DNA of 64,000 nt from Streptomyces filamentosus (GCF_014654895.1 NZ_BNBE01000002.1:992001-1056000); one strand, 5' to 3'; numbered from the stretch's first letter, positions 40,316 through 49,856 are shown. Numbers and translations are program-made. The notes: a model not told the origin generated them from the letters alone.

Positions 40316-42340
40316 GTGACCGCGACGACCCCGTACCCGCATCTGCTCAGCCCGCTCGACCTCGGGTTCACCACCCTGCCCAACCGGGTGATCATGGGCT
40401 CGATGCACGTCGGCCTGGAGGAGGCCGAGCACGGCTTCGAGCGGATGGCCGCCTTCTACGCCGAGCGGGCGCGCGGCGGGGCCGGGCTCATCGTCACCGG
40501 CGGCATCGCGCCCAACGAGGCCGGGCGGCCGTGGGACGGCGGCGCCAAACTCACCACCGCCGAGGAGGTCGCCGAGCACCGGCTGATCACCGACGCCGTG
40601 CACGCCGAGGGCGGCCGGATCGCGATGCAGATCCTGCACTTCGGCCGGTACGCCTACCACCCCGGCCTCGTCGCGCCGAGCGCGATCCAGGCGCCCATCA
40701 GCCCCTTCGTGCCGAACGAGCTGACCGACGACGAGGTCGAGCAGACCGTCGAGGACTACGCCCGCTGCGCCGAGCTCGCCCGGGAGGCCGGGTACGACGG
40801 CGTCGAGGTGATGGGCTCCGAGGGCTACCTGATCAACGAGTTCATCGCCGCCGCCACCAACCACCGCACCGACCGCTGGGGCGGCTCCTACGAGAACCGG
40901 GTCCGCTTCCCGCTGGAGATCGTCCGCCGGATCCGCGAGCGGGTCGGCACCGACTTCATCCTCGTCTACCGGCTCTCCATGCTCGACCTGGTGCCGGGCG
41001 GCTCCACCCTGGAGGAGGTAGTCCGGCTCGCCGAGGAGATCGAGGCGGCCGGCGCCACGATCATCAACACCGGCATCGGCTGGCACGAGGCCCGCATCCC
41101 CACCATCGCCACCTCCGTGCCGCGCGGCGCCTACACCTGGGTGACGAAGAAGCTGATGGGCGCGGTGGGCGTCCCGCTCGTCACCTCCAACCGCATCAAC
41201 ACCCCCGAGGTCGCCGAGGAGATCCTCGCCGACGGCCGCGCCGACCTCGTCTCGCTCGCCCGCCCCTTCCTCGCCGACCCCGCCTTCGTGAACAAGGCCG
41301 CCGCGGACCGCGCCGAGACCATCAACACCTGCATCGGCTGCAACCAGGCCTGCCTGGACCACACCTTCAACCTCAAGATCACCTCCTGCCTGGTCAACCC
41401 GCGCGCCTGCCACGAGACCGAGCTGGTCCTCTCCCCCACCCGCCTCGCCAAGCGGATCGCCGTCGTCGGCGCCGGACCGGCCGGCCTCTCCTGCGCCGTC
41501 TCCGCGGCCGAACGCGGCCACGCCGTCACCCTCTTCGACGCCGCCTCCGAGATCGGCGGCCAGCTGAACGTCGCCAAGCGGGTGCCCGGCAAGGAGGAGT
41601 TCCACGAGACCCTGCGCTACTTCCGGGTGCAGCTCGCCGAGCACGGCATCGACGTCCGCCTCGACACCCGCGTCACCGCCGCCGACCTCGACGGCTTCGA
41701 CGAGGTCGTCGTCGCCACCGGCGTCACCCCCCGCGACCCCGGCATCGAGGGCCAGGACCACCCGAGCGTCCTCACCTACCTCGACGTGCTCCGCGACGGC
41801 GCCCCGGTCGGCGAGCGGGTCGCCGTCATCGGCGCCGGCGGCATCGGCTTCGACGTCGCCGAGTTCCTCACCGACGGCGGCGAGGGCGCGAGCCAGGACC
41901 CCGAGACGTACTTCCGCCAGTGGGGCGTCGACACCTCCTACGAGAACCGCGGCGGACTGCGCGAGCCCGAGCGGAACGCGCCGCCGCGCCGGGTCCACCT
42001 CCTCCAGCGCAAGACCACCAAGGTCGGCGCCGGACTCGGCAAGACCACCGGCTGGATCCACCGCACCGAGCTCAAGCACCGCGGCGTCACCATGGTCGCG
42101 GGCGTGACCTACGACCGCATCGACGACGAGGGCCTGCACCTCACCGTCGACGGCGAGCCGCAGGTGCTGCCCGTCGACACCGTCGTCCTCTGCTCCGGCC
42201 AGGAACCGCAGCGGAGCCTGTACGAGGAGCTGGTCGCCGCCGGCCGGACCGCGCACCTCATCGGCGGGGCCGACGTCGCCGCCGAACTGGACGCCAAGCG
42301 GGCCATCGACCAGGGCACCCGGCTCGCCGCCGCCCTGTGA
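40316..42340 (+). CDS. fadH: NADPH-dependent 2,4-dienoyl-CoA reductase
   Basis: 674 residues, GTG 40316 behind GAGGAGG. Order: FMN TIM barrel (about 1-345; LSPLDLGFTTLPNRVIMGSMHVGL), 4Fe-4S cysteines in CIGCNQACLDHTFNLK with SCLVNP, then FAD and NADPH folds (AVVGAGPAGLSCAVSAAERG; AVIGAGGIGFDVAEFL). It reduces conjugated double bonds of polyunsaturated fatty acyl-CoAs. Its length and arrangement equal E. coli FadH. A PadR gene follows after 51 bases. Confidence 0.92.
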   Translation: MTATTPYPHLLSPLDLGFTTLPNRVIMGSMHVGLEEAEHGFERMAAFYAERARGGAGLIVTGGIAPNEAGRPWDGGAKLTTAEEVAEHRLITDAVHAEGGRIAMQILHFGRYAYHPGLVAPSAIQAPISPFVPNELTDDEVEQTVEDYARCAELAREAGYDGVEVMGSEGYLINEFIAAATNHRTDRWGGSYENRVRFPLEIVRRIRERVGTDFILVYRLSMLDLVPGGSTLEEVVRLAEEIEAAGATIINTGIGWHEARIPTIATSVPRGAYTWVTKKLMGAVGVPLVTSNRINTPEVAEEILADGRADLVSLARPFLADPAFVNKAAADRAETINTCIGCNQACLDHTFNLKITSCLVNPRACHETELVLSPTRLAKRIAVVGAGPAGLSCAVSAAERGHAVTLFDAASEIGGQLNVAKRVPGKEEFHETLRYFRVQLAEHGIDVRLDTRVTAADLDGFDEVVVATGVTPRDPGIEGQDHPSVLTYLDVLRDGAPVGERVAVIGAGGIGFDVAEFLTDGGEGASQDPETYFRQWGVDTSYENRGGLREPERNAPPRRVHLLQRKTTKVGAGLGKTTGWIHRTELKHRGVTMVAGVTYDRIDDEGLHLTVDGEPQVLPVDTVVLCSGQEPQRSLYEELVAAGRTAHLIGGADVAAELDAKRAIDQGTRLAAAL

Positions 42341-42391
42341 GGGGGAGGACGGACCCGGCCTGACCCGAAGGACACGACCTAGGATGCGCGC

Positions 42392-42931
42392 ATGTCCCTC
42401 CCGCACGCGATCCTGACCGCGCTGCTCGAGAAGCCCTCCTCCGGGCTCGAACTGACGCGCCGCTTCGACCGGTCGATCGGCTACTTCTGGTCGGCCACGC
42501 ACCAGCAGATCTACCGCGAGCTGGGCCGCCTGGAGGAGGCGGGGCACATCCGCGCCCTGCCCTCCCCCGTGCCGGCCCGCGGGCAGCGCAAGGAGTACGA
42601 AGTGCTGCCCGCCGGGCGGGAGTCGCTGCGGGAGTGGGTGGGCGCGGCCGAGGACCCGAAGCCGCTGCGGTCCGCGCTGCTGCTGCGGATGCGGGCCGCG
42701 GCCGTGGTCGGCACCGCCGGGCTGCGCGCCGAGCTGGAGCGCCATCTCGCGCTCCACCGGGCGCAGTTCGAGGAGTACGCCGCCATCGAGGAGCGGGACT
42801 TCCCCGCCGGGCGGCGCACCGCCGAGCCCGACCGGCTGCGCCACCTCGTCCTGCGCGGCGGGATCGAGCTGGAGCGGTTCTGGCTGGAATGGCTCGGCGC
42901 CGCGCTGGAGGAGCTGGGCCCCGGGGAGTGA
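42392..42931 (+). CDS. PadR-family transcriptional regulator
   Basis: 179 residues. N-terminal winged helix with the PadR signature (ILTALLEKPSSGLELTRRFDRSIGYFWSATHQQIYREL, read in pieces from residue 6), then a C-terminal Vir_act_alpha_C-type helical domain (about 95-175). It is on the same strand as fadH, which it probably controls through the palindrome at 40243. Confidence 0.9.
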   Translation: MSLPHAILTALLEKPSSGLELTRRFDRSIGYFWSATHQQIYRELGRLEEAGHIRALPSPVPARGQRKEYEVLPAGRESLREWVGAAEDPKPLRSALLLRMRAAAVVGTAGLRAELERHLALHRAQFEEYAAIEERDFPAGRRTAEPDRLRHLVLRGGIELERFWLEWLGAALEELGPGE

Positions 42932-43028
42932 GGGCGGGCCGGGTGCCGGGGAGCGGAAGGGGTCCGGCCGCCGCACCCCGTGGATACTGGTCGGCATCAG
43001 GCGCATCCCAGACACGGAAGGGGCGGGT

Positions 43029-44420
43029 ATGGCCGACGACTTGGGCCGCCGCGGGACACGTCACGCGGTGGTCATCGGGGGAAGTCTCGCCGGACTGCTG
43101 GCCGCACGGGTCCTCGCGGACCACGCGGAGAAGGTGACGGTCGTCGAGCGCGACCGGCTGCCCGAGGGGCCGGAGCAGCGCCCCGGGGTGCCGCAGGGCC
43201 GGCACCTGCACGTGCTCATCGCGGGCGGCCAGACGGCGCTCGACGAACTGCTCCCCGGTTTCATGGACGAGCTGCGGGAGCTCGGCGCGCCGAAGGTGGG
43301 CATGCCGACCGACATGGTCCAGTGGCAGAGCGGCCAGTGGTTCGCCCGGCTGCCCGCCTCCGCGCACTTCTACAGCGGCCCGCGCCCGCAGGTGGAGTGG
43401 CTGGTGCGGCAGCGGGTGCTGGCCGACCCGCGGGTCGAACTCGTCGAGGGCACCGAGACGGTGGGTCTGGTCGGCGACGCGTCCCGGGTGCGGGGCGTCC
43501 GGCTGCGCGGGCGCGGCGGGAACGGCGGGCGCGAGACCCGCGTCCTCGACGCCGACCTGGTGGTGGACGCCTCCGGCCGGTCCACGAAGGCCCCGGACTG
43601 GCTGGCCGCGATCGGCGCGGAGGCGCCGCACGAGGAGACCCTCGACACGGGCCTCGCCTACGCCTCGCGGGTCTACCGGGCGACGGACGCGGTGCCCGCG
43701 ACGGACGCGCTCGGCTACTACATCGTGCCGGGCCCCCGGCAGCCGTACGGCGGGGTCATCGTCCCGCTGGGCGACGGGCGGCACATCGTCACCCTCTCGG
43801 GGCTGCGCGGGGACGAACCGCCCACCGACGAGGGCGGGTTCGAGGAGTACGCGAAGCGGCTGCCGCACCCGGTGCTGAGCGAGTGGCTGGCCGGCGCCGA
43901 GCCGGACGGGCCCGTCCACGGCTTCCGGAACACCGCCAACATCCGCCGCCGGTACGACCGTCCGGGCCGCCGCCCGGCCGGTTTCCTCGCCATCGGCGAC
44001 GCGCTGTGCGCCTTCAACCCCATCTACGGGCAGGGCATGGCGGTCGCCGCGCTCAGCGCGGTCGCGCTGCGCCGCGCGCTGGCCGGAACCCGGCGGGTCC
44101 CGACCACGCGCCGGGTCCAGCGGCAGCTCCTCGACGCGTCCCGGCAGGCCTGGGACATCTCGGCCGGCGCGGACAAGAAGATGCCGGGCGCCCGGGGCGA
44201 CGCGGCCCGGTCGAAGCCGCTCGACCGGCTGACCGACCGGTACATGGCGCGGATCCAGGCGCACGCGGCGGGCGGGGCGGCGGTGGGGGTCCCGTTCCGG
44301 GCCGCCCTGACCCTGACGGCCCCGCTCAGCGGGCTGTTCGCGCCCTCGGTGGTGCGGGCCGCCCTCTTCACCCCGGTCCCCGAGACCCCGGAGCAGCCGC
44401 CGCTGCACCTCGACGCCTGA
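43029..44420 (+). CDS. FAD-dependent monooxygenase-like oxidoreductase (paralogue 2)
   Basis: 463 residues from ATG 43029 with GGAAGGGG upstream. FAD fold VVIGGSLAGLLAARVLADHAEKV near residue 16, and the ribityl-binding GD motif FLAIGDALCAFNPIYGQGM near residue 322. It is a paralogue of the gene at 24541. The substrate is unknown; such proteins hydroxylate or epoxidise small aromatic or polyketide compounds in secondary metabolism, but no biosynthetic genes surround it. Confidence 0.85.
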   Translation: MADDLGRRGTRHAVVIGGSLAGLLAARVLADHAEKVTVVERDRLPEGPEQRPGVPQGRHLHVLIAGGQTALDELLPGFMDELRELGAPKVGMPTDMVQWQSGQWFARLPASAHFYSGPRPQVEWLVRQRVLADPRVELVEGTETVGLVGDASRVRGVRLRGRGGNGGRETRVLDADLVVDASGRSTKAPDWLAAIGAEAPHEETLDTGLAYASRVYRATDAVPATDALGYYIVPGPRQPYGGVIVPLGDGRHIVTLSGLRGDEPPTDEGGFEEYAKRLPHPVLSEWLAGAEPDGPVHGFRNTANIRRRYDRPGRRPAGFLAIGDALCAFNPIYGQGMAVAALSAVALRRALAGTRRVPTTRRVQRQLLDASRQAWDISAGADKKMPGARGDAARSKPLDRLTDRYMARIQAHAAGGAAVGVPFRAALTLTAPLSGLFAPSVVRAALFTPVPETPEQPPLHLDA

Positions 44421-44473
44421 CCGGCCGGGCGGGTCCGGCGGAGGTCCGGCCGGTGCCTCCCGCCGACCGGCCG

Positions 44474-44508
44474 GGCGCAGGGCGGGCGGCCGCCGCCCGC
44501 CCTGCGCC
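44474..44508. terminator. bidirectional hairpin terminator
   Basis: GGCGCAGGGCGGGCGG (44474-44489) pairs perfectly with CCGCCCGCCCTGCGCC (44493-44508) around CCG. It lies between the convergent FAD monooxygenase and DUF2252 stops. Confidence 0.8.
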
Positions 44509-44558
44509 TCCACGGCGCGATGCCGTCGGCGGCCTCGCCGGAACGCGCGCGTCCGCCG

Positions 44559-45899
44559 TCAGACGCCCGGGGCCGCCGTGATCATGCCGGCCGCTATGGC
44601 GGCGCCGAGGCCGGCGTAGTCGTCGGCGTTCTGGCTCGCGTAGGCGAGGGAGAAGTCGGCGAGGGCGCGGTCGAAGACGTCGGAGGAGCCGAGGTAGGCG
44701 GCGATGGCGACGCGGTCGCCGGAGCGGGCGTGGGCGCGGGCCAGGGCGCGGCCGCACAGCCGGGCGTAGTCCCGGAGCAGGGACGGGGTCATCGTCTCGA
44801 CCTCGGCCGAGCCCTTCATGTCGCGCAGCTGACGCCAGTAGAAGTGGCGTTGCTCGGGACCGGTCATCCAGCCGAGGAAGATGTCGCTGGCCGCCTGGGT
44901 GAGGCGCTGGCCGCAGACGACGCGCCGGCCCTGGTGCGGGTAGGCGGTGGGCGGCAGGTACGCCTCCAGGACCGAGGGGACGGCCTCCTTGATCTGGAGG
45001 ATGAGCGGGTCGGTCTCGTCGCGGCCTTCGAGGAGGACGACGAAGCAGCGGGTGCCGACGCTGCCGACGCCGACGACCTTGCGGGCGGCGTCGCGGAAGC
45101 GGTAGCGGTCGAGGAGGGCGCGGCGCTCCTCGGAGAGCGAGCTGCGGTAATCGCTGAAGATCTTGCCGAGGGTGACCCGGTCGAGGTCGGGGACGCGTTC
45201 GAGGAGCGGCGGGTCCTCGGCGATGCGGCGGCCGCCGTCGCCGTCGGGGACGGTCAGCTTGTCGAGGGCCTGGAGGCTGGTGCGGCGGCGGGCCTTGGCC
45301 AGGGTGCGGTTCAGCCTGTCGCGTTCGCGGGGGCGGACGAGGGCGGTGAGTTCGCCGGCGTCGATCCGCTCGTACCAGACGGCGAGTTCCCCGAGGCCGG
45401 CGAGGCGGCGCATGGTGGTGCGGTACGACTCGGCGGCGGCGAGCGCGGCGCGGTGGGCCTTGGGCCGGGGGGAGCCGTTCTGGAGGGCCGCGACGGCGAC
45501 GCTGGCGGCGAGGCGCTTGACGTCCCACTCGAAGGGGCCGGGGAGGGTCTCGTCGAAGTCGTTGACGTCGAAGAGGAGCGTCCGTTCGGGTGAGGCGTAG
45601 ACGCCGAAGTTGAGCAGGTGGGCGTCGCCGCAGAGCTGGACGGTGAGTCCGGTGTTGCGGGTGGCGGCGAGGTCGGCGGCCATGACGGCGGCGGCGCCGC
45701 GCAGGAACGCGAAGGGGGAGGCCGCCATCCGTCCGTACCGCACGGGGACGAGGTCGGGCAGCCGGTCGGCCGCCTGCCGCTCCAGGACGGTCACGGGGTC
45801 GGGCCGCTGGGAGCTCGCTATCCAGCGGCCGTGCGAGGAGCGGGGGACCCGCTTGCGGGCCGCGCGGCCCCGCCCGGCGCGCTCCGAGGGCGTCGTCAT
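44559..45899 (-). CDS. DUF2252 family protein
   Basis: 446 residues from ATG 45899. It shows the kinase-like DUF2252 pattern: RYGRMAASPFAFLRGAAAVMAADL, QLCGDAHLLNFGVYASPER, DVNDFDETLPGPFEWDVKRLAAS, and GVGSVGTRCFVVLLEGRDETDPL-type segments (read in parts). The HGDxHxxN-like CGDAHLLNFG and DFDE motifs resemble aminoglycoside-phosphotransferase folds. The substrate is unknown. Divergent from the GntR gene with a DasR-like palindrome between. Confidence 0.9.
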   Translation of the reverse strand: MTTPSERAGRGRAARKRVPRSSHGRWIASSQRPDPVTVLERQAADRLPDLVPVRYGRMAASPFAFLRGAAAVMAADLAATRNTGLTVQLCGDAHLLNFGVYASPERTLLFDVNDFDETLPGPFEWDVKRLAASVAVAALQNGSPRPKAHRAALAAAESYRTTMRRLAGLGELAVWYERIDAGELTALVRPRERDRLNRTLAKARRRTSLQALDKLTVPDGDGGRRIAEDPPLLERVPDLDRVTLGKIFSDYRSSLSEERRALLDRYRFRDAARKVVGVGSVGTRCFVVLLEGRDETDPLILQIKEAVPSVLEAYLPPTAYPHQGRRVVCGQRLTQAASDIFLGWMTGPEQRHFYWRQLRDMKGSAEVETMTPSLLRDYARLCGRALARAHARSGDRVAIAAYLGSSDVFDRALADFSLAYASQNADDYAGLGAAIAAGMITAAPGV

Positions 45900-46007
45900 C
45901 CGGCCTCACCCCTGTTCCACCGCCGGCATGGGCCGGGTCCTGTCGCCTGGTCCCCATTACAGGGTGCGGCGCGGGTTTCGGCCACTCTGCACGGTCGCCC
46001 TAGCGAA

Positions 46008-46021
46008 ATGGTTTAGACCAA
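46008..46021. promoter_or_regulatory. DasR-like (dre) palindrome ATGGTTTAGACCAA
   Basis: TGGTTTAGACCA (46009-46020) differs at one base from the centre of the DasR responsive element as I remember it (TGGTCTAGACCA). It lies in the 183-base gap between the divergent DUF2252 and GntR genes. The adjacent HutC-type GntR could bind it, or the genome's DasR could. Confidence 0.7.
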
Positions 46022-46082
46022 TGGTAGGAATTGATCACTCAACCGGCCCATGCGATCACGCTGAGCGAAGAAGGGGTTGATC

Positions 46083-46889
46083 ATGGCCGTACCCGATCCC
46101 GTACCCGAATCAGAGGCCGAATCCGAGGCCGCTCCCGCACCCTGGCGAGGGGAGGTCCCGCGCTATCTGCGGATCGCCTCCGCCCTCCGGGACGACCTGG
46201 CCCGGCACGCCCTGGCCCCCGGCAGCCGGCTCCCCTCGGAGCGTTCCCTGGCGCAGCGGTACCACGTCAACCGGCAGACCGTCCGCAGCGCGCTCCAACT
46301 CCTGCGCGAGGAGAGGCTGGTGGTGACCGACCGGCGCGGCACCTTCGCCGCGGCGGGCCCGCCGGACGCCGGGCCGCCGGTCGCCCGGCCGGTGGCGCCG
46401 GCCGTCTCCCGACCGGCCTTCCCCGGCGGGTCGCGCGCGGCGGAGGCCCTGGTGCGGGCCTCGCTCGGCTGGGAGCCGCCGCCCTCGGCGCTGGCCCCCC
46501 GGCTCCAGCTCACGCCGGGCGAACCGACCCTGGTCCACCGGCACACGGTGCTGGCCCCGCACGGACCGGCGCTCCAGCGGGCGGTCTCCTGGTTCTCCCG
46601 GCAGGCGCTGGACGAGATCCCGCAGCTGGCCCGCTACCGCCGGGTGCGGCAGCCGGTGCACCAGCCGGACCTGCGGCTGCTCTACCACTGGATGCACCAG
46701 GCGGGGCTGCGGGCCACCCACCGGGAGTCCGTGCGGGTCCCGCCCGGTGCCCCCGGGACGGCGGCCGGCGGCGCGGCCCGGCTGAGCGTCCACCGGGTGG
46801 TGAGCGACCAGCACGGGCACGTCCTGGAGGTCACGGACATCGACTTCTCGGCCCAGGAGGCGGCCTGGACGTACGAGTACAGCCTCTGA
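46083..46889 (+). CDS. GntR-family regulator, HutC type
   Basis: 268 residues from ATG 46083 (GAAGAAGGGG upstream). Winged helix near residues 25-90 (RLPSERSLAQRYHVNRQTVRSALQLL). The C-terminal UTRA-type domain ends with RLSVHRVVSDQHGHVLEVTDIDF. Relatives bind sugars, sugar phosphates or amino acids. Its stop faces the APC permease stop 19 bases away. The TGGTTTAGACCA site 60 bases upstream is the likely operator. Confidence 0.88.
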   Translation: MAVPDPVPESEAESEAAPAPWRGEVPRYLRIASALRDDLARHALAPGSRLPSERSLAQRYHVNRQTVRSALQLLREERLVVTDRRGTFAAAGPPDAGPPVARPVAPAVSRPAFPGGSRAAEALVRASLGWEPPPSALAPRLQLTPGEPTLVHRHTVLAPHGPALQRAVSWFSRQALDEIPQLARYRRVRQPVHQPDLRLLYHWMHQAGLRATHRESVRVPPGAPGTAAGGAARLSVHRVVSDQHGHVLEVTDIDFSAQEAAWTYEYSL

Positions 46890-46908
46890 CCTCCCGGCCG
46901 CCGGGGCG

Positions 46909-48453
46909 TCAGACGATGCCCTCCGCGATCTCCGCCTCCTCGCGGGCGGTGCCGTACGGGGTCGGCGTGCCGTACGACCGGCGGGCCGCGTACCACCAGG
47001 CGGTCGCCAGGACCAGGACGACGGCGAGGGCGATCACCGCGTAGTTCATCGTGTCGACGGTCACCGGGCTCTTCTGGGGCAGGCAGAAGAGGACGGTGAC
47101 CACCGCGACCCAGCAGACGGCGATCCAGCCGATCGGGCGGGACCAGCGGCCGAGGTGCCACGGGCCGGGCTCGAAGTCCTTCCCGCGCCGCAGGCGCAGC
47201 AGGATCGGGATGGCGTAGGCGGGCGTGATGCCGATGACGTTGATCGCGGTGACCGCCCCGTACGCGGTCTGCGAGTACAGCGAGGGCAGCGCGATCACGG
47301 CGGCGGCGCCGACCGAGAGCCAGACGGCGGGCACCGGCGTCTGGGTCCGGGGACTGACCTTCCGCCAGGTCGCCGAGCCCGGAAGGGCGTTGTCGCGGCT
47401 GAAGGCGAAGACCATCCGGCTGGCGGCGGCCACCTCGGCGTTGCCGCAGAAGAGCTGGGCGACGATGACGACGAGGAGCAGGGCGACGGCGCCGTCGGTG
47501 CCGAGCGCGTCGAGGAAGATCTGGGCGGGCGGGACGCCGGTCTCCGTCTTCATGGTGCCGGCGTAGTCCTGGATGGCGAAGGTGAGGCCGGCGAGGAGGG
47601 CGAAGCCGGCGATCCAGGAGACCCAGATGGCGCGGACGATGCCCTTGGCCGCCGCGACGGAGGCGTGCGCGGTCTCCTCCGAGAGGTGGGCGGAGGCGTC
47701 GTAGCCGGAGAAGGTGTACTGGGCGAGGAGCAGGCCGATCGCGGCGACGTAGAAGGGGTTGGCCCAACCGGTGTCGTTGACGAACTCGGTGAGGACGAAG
47801 CCGGCCGACTGGTGCCGGTCGGGGACGATCGCGAGCACCCCGACGATGACGGCGACGCCGGAGAGGTGCCACCAGACGCTGATCGAGTTGAGCACGCTGA
47901 CCAGGCGGACGCCGAAGAGGTTGAGGCCCGCGTGGAACAGCAGGATCGCCAGGAAGATAAGGAAGGTGGAGCCCGGGGTGGGGGTGAAGCCCCACTGGAG
48001 GTTCAGGAAGGCGCCGGTGAAGAGGGCCGCGCCGTAGTCGATGCCGGCGATGGCGCCCAGCAGGCCGAGCAGGTTGAGCCAGCCGGTGTACCAGCCCCAG
48101 CGGCGGCCGCCGAGCCGGTCGGCCATGTAGTAGAGCGCCCCGGAGGTCGGGTAGGCGCTGGTGACCTCGGCGAGGGCGAGGCCGACGCAGAGGACGAAGA
48201 GCCCGACGCCCGCCCAGCCCCACAGCATGACGGCGGGGCCGCCGGTGCCGAGGCCGAAGCCGTACAGGGTCATGCAGCCGGAGAGGACGGAGATGACGGA
48301 GAAGCTGATGGCGAAGTTGCCGAAGCCGCCCATCCGGCGGGCGAGCACCGGCTGGTAGCCGAGGTCGCGCAGCCTGGCCTCCTCGTCCGGTAAGGCGGCG
48401 GACGCGGTGGCGGACGGGCGCGGCTTCGCGTCCGATGGGACGGTGCGGGACAT
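46909..48453 (-). CDS. APC-family amino acid permease with a TTA codon
   Basis: 514 residues from ATG 48453, twelve membrane helices. GFGNFAISFSVISVLSGC near residue 43 and SGYDASAHLSEETAHA near residue 250 are typical of the amino acid/GABA (ACT/BAT1-like) transporters. Leucine 21 is encoded by TTA (48391-48393), the only such codon I found in the recognised genes. In Streptomyces TTA is read only by the bldA tRNA, so this permease should be expressed late in development. The substrate is unknown. Confidence 0.9.
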   Translation of the reverse strand: MSRTVPSDAKPRPSATASAALPDEEARLRDLGYQPVLARRMGGFGNFAISFSVISVLSGCMTLYGFGLGTGGPAVMLWGWAGVGLFVLCVGLALAEVTSAYPTSGALYYMADRLGGRRWGWYTGWLNLLGLLGAIAGIDYGAALFTGAFLNLQWGFTPTPGSTFLIFLAILLFHAGLNLFGVRLVSVLNSISVWWHLSGVAVIVGVLAIVPDRHQSAGFVLTEFVNDTGWANPFYVAAIGLLLAQYTFSGYDASAHLSEETAHASVAAAKGIVRAIWVSWIAGFALLAGLTFAIQDYAGTMKTETGVPPAQIFLDALGTDGAVALLLVVIVAQLFCGNAEVAAASRMVFAFSRDNALPGSATWRKVSPRTQTPVPAVWLSVGAAAVIALPSLYSQTAYGAVTAINVIGITPAYAIPILLRLRRGKDFEPGPWHLGRWSRPIGWIAVCWVAVVTVLFCLPQKSPVTVDTMNYAVIALAVVLVLATAWWYAARRSYGTPTPYGTAREEAEIAEGIV

Positions 48454-48543
48454 CGGGGAGCCTCCGGACGGGGACGGGTCACAGGGGACGGGACAGGAGA
48501 AGTGGGGACGGGGCAGGAGAAAGGAGGGGAGGACGGTGCGGCT

Positions 48544-49527
48544 TCAGTCGGCGAGGCAGCGGGCGCGGGCCCGCAGGAAAACCTCCTCCGCGAGGGTGCG
48601 GTCGGCCGGGCGCGGGGTGCGGTGGGCCCAGGGCGCGGTGGTGTAGTACGGGCCGAGGGCCTCGAAGACCCGGGCCGCGTCGGGGAAGCGCAGGGCGCCG
48701 AAGAGGGCGTGCGCCAGGTGGTTGAGGTCGAGCTGGGATGCCTCCGGCACCGCGCAGAAGAGGAACCAGTCCTCCATCGCCCGGCCGGCCTCGCGCACCG
48801 CGTCCTCCGCGACCCAGTGCAGGTCGAGGGCGTGCTCGTGGCCGCGGTCGCGGCGGTAGCGCTCGACCCGTACGTAGAGCGGCAGGACGTGCAGGGCGGA
48901 GCCGCGGGGCGCCCCGGAGGCCGCCCACTGGGCGTAGTTGACCGCCTCGGAGAGCGGGCCGTCGCTGCGTGCGTAGACGAACTGGAGCATCCGGTGGTAC
49001 GCCTCGCGGTTGTACGGGTCGCGCCGCTGCGCCTCGGCGAGCAGCCCCCACGGGCCGGGCGGCAGCATCGGCGCGGGCGGCCTGACCCGGTGCGGGGCGC
49101 CGGGGCGGCGGGCGCCGAGCGCGGTGAGGGCGAGGAGGCCGATCCAGGGCACCGGGTCGGCGGGGACCCGTTCGATGGCCTCCCGGCAGGCCGTCCACGC
49201 CTCCTGCTCCAGGGCGCGGCCGCCGGCGTGGCCGGCGCGGTGGGCGCGGACGGCCCGCTCGACGGCGACCCGGCCGTGCATCACGGCGGCGGCGGCGCTG
49301 TCGGGCTGCTCGGCGCGCCAGGCGTGCACGACGTCGGTGCCGGCGGCGACGGTGGCGAGGACCTGGGTGCGGCGGGTCCAACCGTCCCAGTGGCCGGTGG
49401 CGGCCGTCTCCTCCAGCAGCCGCGCCATCTCGCCCCAGCGGCCGGCGCGCAGGTCCTGGAGCGCGTGGCGCAGGGCGTGGTCGTGGCCGGCGGGGTGGAA
49501 GACGGGCCGGAAGCCGTGGCCGGGCAT
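48544..49527 (-). CDS. conserved Streptomyces hypothetical, TPR-like
   Basis: 327 residues from ATG 49527. Helical and Ala/Arg/Trp-rich with segments such as LRAGRWGEMARLLEETAATGHWDGW and GPWGLLAEAQRRDPYNREAYHRMLQF (read in parts), which suggest paired helices of a TPR-like repeat. No signal peptide or catalytic motif. It resembles a family I have seen only in streptomycetes, without known function. Confidence 0.75.
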   Translation of the reverse strand: MPGHGFRPVFHPAGHDHALRHALQDLRAGRWGEMARLLEETAATGHWDGWTRRTQVLATVAAGTDVVHAWRAEQPDSAAAAVMHGRVAVERAVRAHRAGHAGGRALEQEAWTACREAIERVPADPVPWIGLLALTALGARRPGAPHRVRPPAPMLPPGPWGLLAEAQRRDPYNREAYHRMLQFVYARSDGPLSEAVNYAQWAASGAPRGSALHVLPLYVRVERYRRDRGHEHALDLHWVAEDAVREAGRAMEDWFLFCAVPEASQLDLNHLAHALFGALRFPDAARVFEALGPYYTTAPWAHRTPRPADRTLAEEVFLRARARCLAD

Positions 49528-49856
49528 CAGCGGGCGGGGCGGGGCGTGAGCCGGGCGGTGGGCGTCGTCATCGGTCCTCGGTCGGGCGCGGTCGGCGGGC
49601 GGTGCCCGCGGCGGTCGGTCGGCGGCTCCCGCCGGGCCCGGCGAGCGGCGCCCTCACTATAGGCACGACCGAAGGTGACCGTCCGGATCGCCCGCGTGAC
49701 CGTAACTATCCGGCCAGTGCTCGCTTTTGAGCTACCGTCAGGTATGCCCCGGAGACCTGACAGGCTCGCGGGGAAGGTCTTGACGGGCCCCTCCCGAACC
49801 GCGAACCTGACCCCTTTCCTTGATCCTTCTCCGTGACCCAGAACGGGAGCCGGCTC
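49528..49856. other. divergent promoter region before the FGGY kinase
   Basis: About 330 bases between divergent genes with no gene of their own. An AT-richer middle (CACTATAGGCACGACC near 49656; TAACTATCCGG near 49700) probably holds both promoters. A GC-poor stretch TTTCCTTGATCCTTCTCC precedes the kinase start. No clear operator palindrome was found. Confidence 0.45.

Noticed and set aside
40226..43015. 929-codon minus-strand ORF across fadH and PadR
   Set aside because: Gly/Val/Glu low-complexity; shadow of fadH.
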